From positions 1-7,699 of the forward strand of contig JAITAJ010000368.1 of NCBI GenBank assembly GCA_031284185.1: 7,699 nt of DNA, read 5' to 3'. The position numbers were made by a program, and so were the translations under genes. Position 1 is the first letter of the stretch; each line of letters starts with the position of its first letter. This document shows, one piece after another, positions 1 through 6,254 of the stretch. The notes beneath the pieces were generated by a model that was given only the letters and a program-made list of their open reading frames with translations, did no database searches and was not told the origin of the DNA. Source of the DNA: Accumulibacter sp. GTDB lineage: Bacteria > Pseudomonadota > Gammaproteobacteria > Burkholderiales > Rhodocyclaceae.

Positions 1-60
1 GATGAGCTACAAGACGCGCTTCCGGCCAATCGAGGGACTCGTCGGTAGCGTTTGGCTTTC

Positions 61-200
61 AGAGGACAGCGGTTTGAGAGGACAGAAGACAGTCCCAGAG
101 GACAGCGATTTGAGAGGACAGAAGACAGTCCCAGAGGACAGCGATTTGAGAGGACAGAAGACAGTTCCAGAGGACAGCGGTTTGAGAGGACAGATGACAG
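61..200 (+). repeat. Tandem 36-bp direct repeat, about 3.9 copies
   Basis: Units begin at 61, 97, 133 and 169, each starting AGAGGACAGCG. Copies 1 and 2 differ by one base (CAGCGG versus CAGCGA), copy 3 has one further change near its end, and copy 4 diverges after about 26 bases (GATGACAG instead of GAAGACAG) and leads into the central hairpins. Each unit itself contains AGAGGACAG twice, so there is an inner, shorter repetition. The near identity suggests recent expansion by slippage or unequal recombination. Because 36 is a multiple of three the open frame through it stays open, which explains the spurious protein there. Confidence 0.9.
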
Positions 201-209
201 ATGAATTTG

Positions 210-222
210 GGCGCTTCGCGCC
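210..222. repeat. GC hairpin GGCGC-TTC-GCGCC
   Basis: A perfect 5-bp stem with a three-base loop. It is the exact reverse complement of the hairpin at 356-368, which supports the inverted-halves reading of the whole region. Related hairpins are at 268-280 (GGCGTGAAGCGCC) and 480-493 (GGCGCGACAGCGCC). Confidence 0.7.
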
Positions 223-234
223 GGATGAGATGGC

Positions 235-254
235 AAAACCGAGCGCCCGGTTTT
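235..254. terminator. Terminator-like symmetrical hairpin in repeat region
   Basis: AAAACCG (235-241) pairs perfectly with CGGTTTT (248-254) around the loop AGCGCC. The A-tract before and T-tract after would allow termination on both strands. Outside it, ATGG (230-233) can also pair with CCAT (259-262). Similar but shorter structures, CCGAGCACTCGGTTTT, recur at 327-342 and 451-466. No gene clearly ends just before it, so the terminator role is an inference from shape only. Confidence 0.35.
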
Positions 255-291
255 TCGTCCATCCCCCGGCGTGAAGCGCCGCAAGTTGATT

Positions 292-540
292 TGTCTTCTG
301 TCCTCTCAAACCGCTGTCCTCTGAACCCGAGCACTCGGTTTTCTGTCCTCCGAACGGCGCGAAGCGCCGCAAGCTCATCTGTCATCTGTCCTCTCAAACT
401 TCTGTCCTCTGGAACTGTCTTCTGTCTTCTCAAATCGCTGTCCTCTGAACCCGAGCACTCGGTTTTCTGTCCTCTGAACGGCGCGACAGCGCCGCAAGCT
501 CATCTGTCTTCTGTCCTCTCAAACTTCTGTCCTCTGAACT
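292..540 (+). repeat. Two tandem copies of a ~124-bp unit
   Basis: Copy 1 is 292-415 and copy 2 is 416-540 (one inserted base in the second hairpin gives a late offset of 125). Each contains, in order: TGTCTTCTGTC and CTCTCAAA, a CTGTCCTCTGAACCCGAG segment, a CCGAGCACTCGGTTTT hairpin, a GGCGC hairpin, GCAAGCTCATCTGTC, and CTCTCAAACTTCTGTCCTCT. A partial third copy of the middle part (hairpin plus GCAAG) lies at 268-290. These units are homologous, in inverted orientation, to the left part of the region. Confidence 0.85.
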
Positions 541-755
541 CCAGCGCCAGTATCAGCATTTGAACCGAAACCGCTCTAATAACCTTTGTTTCTTATGTTA
601 TGCGTGAGGCGGGCATAAGCAAATAGGAATTGATTCGTTGGGGGAAACGGCGGGAGTCCCTAGACTGAAAACCTGACCCCGAGGCGGGGAACGACTCGAT
701 GACGATCCGGGGGCCGATGGGCGGTTTCACGCCGGCGGCACAGGAGAACGACAGA
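541..755 (+). promoter_or_regulatory. cysB upstream region with a CTTATG/CATAAG inverted repeat
   Basis: No gene fits here. The inverted repeat CTTATG (592-597) and CATAAG (614-619), with 16 bases between the arms, is the kind of interrupted dyad that LysR-type regulators bind, and these proteins often control their own genes. A TAGACT hexamer at 661-666 could be a -10 box, with a poor -35 (TTGGGG, 638-643) 17 bases upstream. The ribosome binding site GGAG (743-746) lies 9 bases before the ATG at 756. The dyad and the Shine-Dalgarno are seen directly; operator and promoter roles are inference. Confidence 0.3.
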
Positions 756-1700
756 ATGAACTTCCAGCAACTCAAAATCATGCGCGAAACGGTACGTCAG
801 GATTTCAATCTCACGACCGTGGCCAATGCCTTGTTTACCTCACAGCCCGGTGTCTCGAAACACATCAAGGATATCGAGGATGAGCTGGGGGTCGAAATCT
901 TCGTGCGCCGCGGCAAACGCTTGCTTGGCCTGACGGAACCGGGCAAGGAAGTTCTCGCCGTCGTCGAACGCATCCTGCTCGACACGCAGAACATGCGCAA
1001 TATCGCCGAACACTTCGCCAGCCGCGAGACCGGAAATCTGGTCATCGCCACGACTCATACCCAGGCCCGCTACGCATTGCCGGAAGTGATCAAACAGTTC
1101 AAGACCGAACACCCCAAGGTACATCTGGTCCTGCATCAAGGCAGCCCCCGGGAGATCGCCGACCTGCTGACGACAGGCGACGCGGACATCGCCATCGCCA
1201 CCGAATGGCTGTCCAAGGTCCCGGAGATCGTGGCCTTTCCCTATTACACCTGGCATCACGCGGTCATCGTGCCGCGCGGGCATCCGCTCACCCGGCTCGA
1301 AAACATCACCCTGGCGGACGTCGCCGAGTACCCGATCGTTACTTATCACGAGGGTTTCACCGGGCGTTCCAACATCGACCGCTGCTTCAACGAGGCCGGA
1401 CTGGTTCCCGATACCGTGCTTTCGGCCATCGACGCCGACGTGATCAAGACTTACGTCGATATCGGCCTGGGAATCGGCATCATCGCTTCGATGGCCTACC
1501 ATCCAGAACGCGATGGCAACCTGGTCCGCCTCGACGTGCCCCGGCTGTTCGTCCCGAACACCACGCGCCTGGCAATACGCCGCGGCGTCTATCTGCGCAG
1601 CTATGCGTATGCGTTGATCGAAAAGCTCATCCCCGGACTGACCGAAAAAAAGATCAACGAAATCCTGCGCAACGAATCCAATCAGGATTTTTCGATCTAG
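756..1700 (+). CDS. cysB: CysB-family LysR-type transcriptional regulator
   Basis: A DNA-binding activator of 314 residues (E. coli CysB has 324). In the family it controls sulfate/thiosulfate uptake and cysteine biosynthesis and responds to acetylserine or sulfur compounds. The N-terminal winged helix-turn-helix spans about residues 1-60, with recognition region TSQPGVSKHI (28-37) and EDELGVEIFVRRGK (41-54). The C-terminal ligand-binding domain carries CysB signatures: TTHTQARYALP (99-109), HQGSP (127-131), FTGRSNID (201-208) and DADVIKTYV (226-234). An upstream in-frame ATG at 699 would add 19 residues, but the ATG at 756 matches the family start (MNFQQL, compare MKLQQL) and has GGAG 9 bases before it. 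The gene stands alone on this strand with no cys operon in view, so the target genes are unknown. A Cbl-type paralogue is the main alternative. Confidence 0.93.
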   Translation: MNFQQLKIMRETVRQDFNLTTVANALFTSQPGVSKHIKDIEDELGVEIFVRRGKRLLGLTEPGKEVLAVVERILLDTQNMRNIAEHFASRETGNLVIATTHTQARYALPEVIKQFKTEHPKVHLVLHQGSPREIADLLTTGDADIAIATEWLSKVPEIVAFPYYTWHHAVIVPRGHPLTRLENITLADVAEYPIVTYHEGFTGRSNIDRCFNEAGLVPDTVLSAIDADVIKTYVDIGLGIGIIASMAYHPERDGNLVRLDVPRLFVPNTTRLAIRRGVYLRSYAYALIEKLIPGLTEKKINEILRNESNQDFSI

Positions 1701-1796
1701 GGTACGTTCTCATCGATGCGGGGATTCGGGAAGCGTCGCCCAGGGGGTTCCATGACGAGACATTCCTGTCGCCCGGAAAGCGTGGACAGGGAAAGG

Positions 1797-1816
1797 CCGG
1801 GCTTGCCGGATTTTTT
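1797..1816 (+). terminator. Possible rho-independent terminator after cysB
   Basis: CCGG (1797-1800) and CCGG (1806-1809) can pair around the loop GCTTG and are followed by A and six T (1811-1816). It lies about 100 bases beyond the cysB stop and before the convergent minus-strand gene. The stem is only four pairs, so it is a weak candidate. Confidence 0.4.
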
Positions 1817-1871
1817 CGGTTCTTCCGCGCCTTCGGCTCGTTCCTGTGATGAAGGAAATTCTTTTTCCGTA

Positions 1872-2062
1872 CTATTCCACCCCTAGCCTGTCAATCTCTT
1901 CCGGCATCGCGTCAAAATCAACGGGAGGGTTTATTCTGCCGGCGGCTTCTCGCGCCTTGGCGAGTCGTTCCGGGGTCGGGTTTGGCCTGGCGGTCAGTAC
2001 CTGGCCGTGGCAAGGAACCCGGAGACGAAGAGGACAGCAGCGACGAGGGGCTTGACGTTCAT
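1872..2062 (-). pseudogene. Small secreted protein gene, frameshifted as written
   Basis: From the ATG at 2062 (with AAAGGA about 6 bases upstream) the reading starts MNVKPLVAAVLFVSGFLATA, a typical Sec signal peptide: one Lys, a hydrophobic core, and an ATA cleavage motif. It then stops after 22 residues. Another frame continues without a stop through TARPNPTPERLAKAREAAG, then PPVDFDAMPEEIDRLGVE and a TAG at 1872. The span is 191 bases; adding one C in the GGCCAG segment (about 2002-2005) would give an intact 63-residue protein with the mature part starting at QVLTARPNP. So this is either a gene with a one-base deletion or a sequencing error. The mature part is short, soluble and rich in Pro, Glu and Ala; I do not recognise a family and assign no function. 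It lies downstream of the aldo/keto reductase on the same strand, 177 bases away, with its own ribosome binding site. Confidence 0.6.
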
Positions 2063-2122
2063 TTGAATTCCTTTCGCGCTTTACAGGAGCCGTGAGGCTT
2101 CCGGGTATTCGGCCCGGCGAAG

Positions 2123-2146
2123 AAAAACAGAGCCGCCCCAAAGCGG
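2123..2146 (-). terminator. Possible terminator downstream of the aldo/keto reductase
   Basis: Read on the minus strand, CCGC (2146-2143) pairs with GCGG (2136-2133) around TTTGGG and is followed by CTCTG and five T (2127-2123). It sits about 95 bases after the reductase stop. The stem is short and there are four bases or more before the T-run, so support is modest. Confidence 0.3.
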
Positions 2147-2148
2147 AG

Positions 2149-2161
2149 CCCCCCCCCCCCC
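2149..2161. repeat. 13-base poly-C tract, intergenic
   Basis: Thirteen consecutive C on the plus strand, between the aldo/keto reductase and the small secreted gene. On the minus strand it is about 90 bases upstream of the small gene's ATG and borders the possible terminator. Such tracts slip easily in replication and in sequencing. Confidence 0.9.
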
Positions 2162-2239
2162 TGCTCCCCGAAATGGCATGGGCCATCATTGCCGATTTGC
2201 GTACATTTCGCCGGTCACCATCGAAACGGGCAAAAACGA

Positions 2240-3238
2240 TCAGACTCCGGCCGGACGCCGCAATGGAGGCGCCATGAAGGTGGGCGCCAGCGGCTGGCTG
2301 ACGCAACGCCGCAGAATCGCGTCGATCTCGGCCCTGGTTTCCGCGTCGAGCTTCCAGTCCGCGATGCCGCCGACAGGGTCGAGCTGGGCGGGGCGGCGCG
2401 CGCCCCACAGCGCGATCGTCGGCCCCTGATCGAGTACCCAGCGCAAGGCGAGTTCCAGTACCGATTTGCCGTAACGCGCCTGAGCCAGGGTCTGCAATCC
2501 GGCCACCGCGGCAAGATATTGCGGCCGGCGCTCGGGCTTGAATTTGGGATCGTAACGGCGCAGGTCGTCTCCCTCGAACGCGCGTTCCGCCGTCACCTTT
2601 CCGCTCAGCAGACCACGACACAGCGCGCCGTAACTCAAGACCGTGAGACCCGCGCTCACGGCATACGGCAGAACGTCGCGCTCGATCTCGCGCTCGACCA
2701 GGTTGTAGGGCGGCTGTACCGTGTCCAGCCGCGTCACGGCGCGGAAGGCGTCCATCTGCTCCGGTGAGTGATTGCTCACGCCGATTGCCCGGATCTTGCC
2801 CTCGCGGCGCAGATCGTCGAGTGCCTTCGCGGTTTCCTCGATCGGTGTTTCCAGATCGGGCCAGTGTATCTGGTAGAGGTCGATGACGTCGGTGCGCAGA
2901 CGCCGCAGCGAATCCTCGATTTCCTGCCGGATACGCGCGGGCCGCGCGTCGCGGAACACCTTGCCGTCGGCCCAGTCGAGTCCGGCCTTGGTGGCAATCT
3001 GCGCCTCGCCGCGCAAACCGCCTTCGCTCAGCGCCTTGCCGACGATTTCTTCGGAACGGCCAAAGCCGTAGACCGGCGCCGTGTCGATCAGCGTGATGCC
3101 CGACTCGACGGCGCGGCGAATGGCGGCGATGGATTCGGCCTCGTCGGTGCCGCCCCACATCCAGCCGCCAATGGCCCAGGTGCCCAGGCCGATGCGCGAG
3201 GTTTCGACGCCGGAGGCGCCGAGAATGATTTTTTCCAT
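2240..3238 (-). CDS. yhdN: Aldo/keto reductase, YhdN/GSP69-like (AKR11 group)
   Basis: An NADPH-dependent cytosolic oxidoreductase that reduces aldehydes and ketones to alcohols; the physiological substrate is not known from sequence. The 332-residue protein has the full catalytic tetrad: Asp52 and Tyr57 (in IDTAPVYGFGRSE), Lys84 (ATKAG) and His125 (YQIHWPD). Other family blocks are GLGTWAIGG (17-25), GKIRAIGVSNHS (147-158), QPPYNLVERE (175-184), a cofactor-side SYGALCRGLLSGK (202-214), and ALRWVLDQ with ALWGARRPAQL near the C-terminus. As I recall it, Bacillus YhdN/GSP69 shares the GGTDE, EGDDLR, DPKFK, RYGKSV and FMAPP blocks, so I place it there with good confidence. The ATG at 3238 has an excellent AAAGGAG about 8 bases upstream. 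It has 139 bases free upstream, where TAACAT could serve as a -10, so it may have its own promoter. Confidence 0.93.
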   Translation of the reverse strand: MEKIILGASGVETSRIGLGTWAIGGWMWGGTDEAESIAAIRRAVESGITLIDTAPVYGFGRSEEIVGKALSEGGLRGEAQIATKAGLDWADGKVFRDARPARIRQEIEDSLRRLRTDVIDLYQIHWPDLETPIEETAKALDDLRREGKIRAIGVSNHSPEQMDAFRAVTRLDTVQPPYNLVEREIERDVLPYAVSAGLTVLSYGALCRGLLSGKVTAERAFEGDDLRRYDPKFKPERRPQYLAAVAGLQTLAQARYGKSVLELALRWVLDQGPTIALWGARRPAQLDPVGGIADWKLDAETRAEIDAILRRCVSQPLAPTFMAPPLRRPAGV

Positions 3239-3377
3239 GCCTTGTCTCCTTTGGACGATCCGCGCATGTTACGCCGCGCGGCTCGCCTTGTGACGAATCG
3301 ATGCGATGCCGGGAAAAACCGGGCGATTCTTCCGATGCCGAGACCCGTGGGAAAGACCCTCCGGGAGCGCCGATGGA

Positions 3378-3935
3378 TCACGGATCGGTCTTCAACCACA
3401 TGGGGTCCTGTTTCAGAATGCGCTCATGGATGGGGCAGCTCTCGGAATGCGCGCCGGGCAGGTAGGCGATGCTCATCAGAAATTCGTTGACTATTTCGCC
3501 GCCCGTGAAACGGAACAGCTTTTTGAACAGTCTGACCCATTCTCTTATGGGTCGCGGATGATGGTATTCCAGCCACTTCTCAAAGGATCCGAATTCTCTT
3601 TGCAGCGCCATGATGACTTTCGCATTCACGATGACGGCATCGATCTTCATGGGATTCCGGATGATATCCACGTCCGCCAGGAGGCGTTCCCTGTCCATTT
3701 CCGCGTATGCCGCGACCTTTCGGATGTCGAAGCCATCGTAGGCCCTGCGAAACGCGGGTTCTTTCTTCAGGATCGTTTCCCACCTCAGCCCGGCCTGGTT
3801 GATTTCCAGTATCAGCCTGCCGAACAGTTCATTGTCGTCATGAATCGGGAAGCCGTAGTGATTGTCGTGGTAATTCTTGTGCAAAGCCTTTCTGTCTTCA
3901 CTCTGTATCGTTTCGATGTGACTGCAATAGGACAT
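3378..3935 (-). CDS. tag: DNA-3-methyladenine glycosylase I
   Basis: A base-excision repair enzyme that removes 3-methyladenine from alkylated DNA by cutting the N-glycosidic bond. At 185 residues it matches E. coli Tag (187). Visible key residues, by alignment to E. coli Tag from memory: the zinc ligands Cys4, His23 (NYHDNHYG), His163 and Cys167 (GAHSESCP, correct four-residue step), substrate-contacting Glu44 and Trp52 (LEINQAGLRW), and Tyr22 beside the first His. The frame is open upstream to 4136, but the ATG at 3935 gives MSYC, placing Cys4 exactly where the zinc site needs it, and a weak GGA precedes it. The gap to the kinase gene upstream is 187 bases, so it is probably transcribed separately or as a weakly linked last part of that operon. 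No Ada-type regulator or other alkylation-repair gene is in view. Confidence 0.93.
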   Translation of the reverse strand: MSYCSHIETIQSEDRKALHKNYHDNHYGFPIHDDNELFGRLILEINQAGLRWETILKKEPAFRRAYDGFDIRKVAAYAEMDRERLLADVDIIRNPMKIDAVIVNAKVIMALQREFGSFEKWLEYHHPRPIREWVRLFKKLFRFTGGEIVNEFLMSIAYLPGAHSESCPIHERILKQDPMWLKTDP

Positions 3936-4122
3936 AGTCGTTTTCCGTAGATCGGGTCGGCCCGCGAGGCGCGACCCAGTGAAAGCAATGACGCCACGTC
4001 GGATCACGCGCGCCGCCACGATCCCGCCGCTCATGGCCCAGGCAAGAGCGCGCGGGTTTCTCCGGCACATGTTTCGTCCCGGTCGAAACGGTCGATGTTG
4101 CGTCGGCGCGACGGACGATAGG
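3936..4122. other. Intergenic gap between kinase and tag
   Basis: These 187 bases hold no gene I can support. The tag reading frame stays open through most of them but encodes an Arg/Ala-rich low-quality extension with no matching family sequence. I see no convincing terminator after the kinase and no clear promoter for tag. Confidence 0.4.
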
Positions 4123-5136
4123 TCAGCCGAACGCACTACCCGGCATGGGCAAGGTCATCGTAAACGTCGTCCCTTCCCCCGGCGCGCTGTTCACCGTGAT
4201 GCTGCCCCCCAGGCTGCGAGTCACGATGTTGTAGACGAGGTGCAGCCCCAGGCCGCTGCCGCCCTGACCCCGGGCGGTGGTGAAGAAGGGATCGAAAATC
4301 CGGTCGATGTTCTCGCGCGCGATGCCCTTGCCGTCATCGGCATAGATCAGCGCGATGCCTCGTTTCCTGGTCTTCGCCGTGATGACGATCTCGCCTTCCT
4401 GCCCTTCGTCGAAACCGTGCATCAGCGAGTTGGTGATGAGGTTGGTGAGAATCTGGCTCAGGGCGCCCGGCATGGTGTTGATCCGCAGCGTGTCCGGGCA
4501 CTGGATGGAAACCTTGATCTTCGTCCTCTTGAGCCGGGGCGTGAGCGAAACGAGGATGTCCCTGAGATAGTTTCCCAAATCCACCGTCTGCCAGGTTTCG
4601 TTGGACTGGTCCACGGCGATCTTCTTGAAGCTCTGGATCAGGTTCGACGCCCGCACCAGGTTGGTGAGGATGATCTGCACGGTCTCCTTGCTGGAATCGA
4701 TGAAATTCGCCAGATCCGATTTCTTCATCGTTCCCGCGGCAAAGATGGCGGCGAGCACCTTGGTCAGTTCTTCCAGGTGCGACGCGGCGGTGACGCCGAT
4801 CCCCAGGGGGGTGTTGACCTCGTGCGCGATGCCCGCCACGAGCGAACCCAGGGCGGCGAGCTTTTCACTCTGGATCATCTGGTCGGTGGCGTTCTGCAAA
4901 TTGGAAAGCGCCTTCTGTAATTGCTGGTTGCTTTCCTGCAAATCATGGGTCTGCTGTTCGACGTGGCGCTGCAAGGTCAGGTTGTGCACGAACATCGAGT
5001 AGGAATCGCCGATCGAATTCGTCGAGCGTTCCACCCGGCCCATCAGTGCCTGATTGATTTTCTCCAGGCTGGCGATCTTGCGCTCAAGCGCCGTGATTCG
5101 CGCCGGGTCCTCCGCGTTCCGCTCTGGATCGATCAC
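4123..5136 (-). CDS. Soluble sensor histidine kinase (FIST-associated)
   Basis: A 337-residue two-component kinase with no membrane segment and no recognisable PAS, GAF or HAMP domain. Residues about 10-90 look like a long coiled coil rich in Gln, Leu and Glu. The phospho-acceptor helix has His105 (SLVAGIAHEVNTPLG). The ATPase domain is complete: N-box Asn232/Asn236 (TNLITNSLMHG), G1 box DDGKG (267-271), F-box FDPFFTT (281-287) and G2 box GGSGLGL (292-298). The start is GTG at 5136, overlapping the FIST stop as GTGA, with GGGAG just upstream inside the FIST gene, so the two are translationally coupled. The natural reading is that FIST supplies the signal and the kinase phosphorylates the REC domain of the response regulator encoded two genes upstream. 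The physical pairing is inference. NahK-like kinases occupy this position beside NosP, but NahK itself is larger and carries PAS domains. Confidence 0.92.
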   Translation of the reverse strand: MIDPERNAEDPARITALERKIASLEKINQALMGRVERSTNSIGDSYSMFVHNLTLQRHVEQQTHDLQESNQQLQKALSNLQNATDQMIQSEKLAALGSLVAGIAHEVNTPLGIGVTAASHLEELTKVLAAIFAAGTMKKSDLANFIDSSKETVQIILTNLVRASNLIQSFKKIAVDQSNETWQTVDLGNYLRDILVSLTPRLKRTKIKVSIQCPDTLRINTMPGALSQILTNLITNSLMHGFDEGQEGEIVITAKTRKRGIALIYADDGKGIARENIDRIFDPFFTTARGQGGSGLGLHLVYNIVTRSLGGSITVNSAPGEGTTFTMTLPMPGSAFG

Positions 5137-6254
5137 GGGGCTTCGTCTCCCAAGACCAGGGCGGTCAGGGTGTGATTGACGTGTACGCCGCCAAACTGTT
5201 CGCCATAAGTGGAAAAACCGATCAGCGGATATTGCGCCAATACCTGCCTTGCCCGGTCGATTTCGCCGTATTGCCGCATTTCCAGGCGCCGCAGGATGCA
5301 GTCGCTGGCGAAGATCAGCGCCGGCCTGGAAATGGTCTGGCGGACTGCGGCCAGCCCCGCTTCCAGATTGTCGACCAGACTCGTGGAATGCCTGGCCACC
5401 GTGAGCACGAGGCCGGTATCGATGGCGCAGAAAAAGGTCAGGCTGCCATCCGGGTTGAGCTTCTGGATCGAACGCACGTAATACTCGCCGCCGATCTTCA
5501 GCATGACCGGGTAGGCGGCGAATACTTGCGGGTTGAGCGCGTCGGCGGTCAGGCCGATGGCTTCGGCGTAACCCTCGACGGCGGGTATGCCGTTGATTTC
5601 CATGACCGTGCGGGTCGCCAGGTCGGCGGCGGTGATGACCAGGCGCGTGTCGGTCGGCTCGAAATGCTGGATATGAATCGGCGTGAACGGCAAACTCGTC
5701 TCAAAGAGGGCGAGCACGGCGGCGTTCTCGTGAAAGGCGCCTTCGTGATAGACGTGGGTATGCCTGAAATCGAGGCCGTCGCCGGCCGAAGCGCCGATCA
5801 GGGGGATGCCCATCAACGCGTAGTTGATGACCGCGATCACTTCCTCTTCGAGCGTAGACAGACCGTCGATGAGCAGCAGGGCGAAACTCTTTTTGCGGTC
5901 CGCCCCGGCGAGCGCGTCCAGTTCCTTGGGCATGGCCTTGTCCGCGAACCCCCGCAGATCGCCGATGAAGATCGGCTTCATCGTCAATTTTTCGGAGACG
6001 ATGGCGGCGCAGACGATGGAATCCTCGATGTAGCCCTCGCCGCCGAGAATCTCGCCGGCGGTCGTGCAGCCGATGGCCGGGCAATCGAACGTCAGCTTGA
6101 TCGCCTTGCCCAATGCGGCGAGATCGTATTTCGGCGAACAAAAAAAGAGCAGGGCATCAGGCTCGATACCGGCCATTTGCGCCGCCAGTTCCCCGACGGC
6201 TTTCCCTGCATTCCGATCCAGGCTCTTGCCGAATTTGACCTCGATGGCGGACAT
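5133..6254 (-). CDS. FIST domain sensor protein (FIST_N + FIST_C)
   Basis: A 373-residue cytosolic sensor. FIST_N covers about residues 30-220 with hallmarks IGCTTAGEI (61-69) and IGASAGDG (153-160). FIST_C covers about 225-365, with ASDCILRR (316-323) and the closing GFSTYGEQFGG (346-356) followed by VNHTLTALVL. No signal peptide or membrane segment is visible. FIST domains are predicted small-ligand sensors; some stand-alone members (NosP) bind heme and nitric oxide and act on a neighbouring kinase. This protein has several His candidates for a heme ligand (165, 167, 170, 175, 194, 197, 289, 358, 361), but which if any binds heme cannot be told here. The ATG at 6254 has GAGG 6 bases upstream. 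It overlaps the kinase start by 4 bases. Its relation to the upstream gene depends on the poly-G tract: a 20-base gap in one frame, a 98-base overlap in the frame as written. Confidence 0.93.
   Translation of the reverse strand: MSAIEVKFGKSLDRNAGKAVGELAAQMAGIEPDALLFFCSPKYDLAALGKAIKLTFDCPAIGCTTAGEILGGEGYIEDSIVCAAIVSEKLTMKPIFIGDLRGFADKAMPKELDALAGADRKKSFALLLIDGLSTLEEEVIAVINYALMGIPLIGASAGDGLDFRHTHVYHEGAFHENAAVLALFETSLPFTPIHIQHFEPTDTRLVITAADLATRTVMEINGIPAVEGYAEAIGLTADALNPQVFAAYPVMLKIGGEYYVRSIQKLNPDGSLTFFCAIDTGLVLTVARHSTSLVDNLEAGLAAVRQTISRPALIFASDCILRRLEMRQYGEIDRARQVLAQYPLIGFSTYGEQFGGVHVNHTLTALVLGDEAP

Larger units (their letters stand above)
58..540. repeat. Composite direct and inverted repeat region, non-coding
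   Basis: This stretch is built almost wholly from variants of the words AGAGGACAG and GAAGACAG on the left and their reverse complements (CTGTCCTCT, CTGTCTTC) on the right. Bases 58-91 are a perfect 34-base inverted match to 292-325. Bases 180-250 match 328-399 in inverted orientation with some differences. Between the arms sit hairpins of the type GGCGC-N3-GCGCC. Open frames cross the region on both strands, but they only translate the repeat (for example a repeated EDSDLRGQKTVP) and have no convincing start context, so I treat it as non-coding. I do not recognise a named repeat family. It could be an extragenic element amplified in this genome, or a decayed miniature element; no transposase or flanking target-site duplication is visible. 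Confidence 0.85.

Noticed and set aside
1..57. Possible 3' end of an upstream gene (for example frame 1 ending at the TAG at 46-48, or an open minus-strand frame)
   Set aside because: Too short to recognise; several frames are equally plausible, so no gene is called.
2..274. Open frame with repeated EDSDLRGQKTVP on the plus strand, and matching minus-strand frames at 7-433
   Set aside because: They only translate the 36-bp repeat, exist on both strands, and continue into hairpins with no domain or start signal.
58..540. CRISPR array
   Set aside because: Repeats of 36 bp abut each other with no unique spacers, and orientation flips in the middle.
1872..3158. Minus-strand 428-codon open frame spanning the reductase and the small secreted gene
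   Set aside because: Arg-rich out-of-frame reading of the reductase; only its last ~40 codons coincide with the real second part of the small gene.
3271..3280. GCCGCGCGGC palindrome between tag and the reductase
   Set aside because: A short palindrome in GC-rich sequence is expected by chance, and no T-run follows it.
3979..4920. Plus-strand open frame antisense to the kinase (313 codons)
   Set aside because: Shadow of the kinase, whose H, N, G1, F and G2 boxes are all intact on the minus strand.
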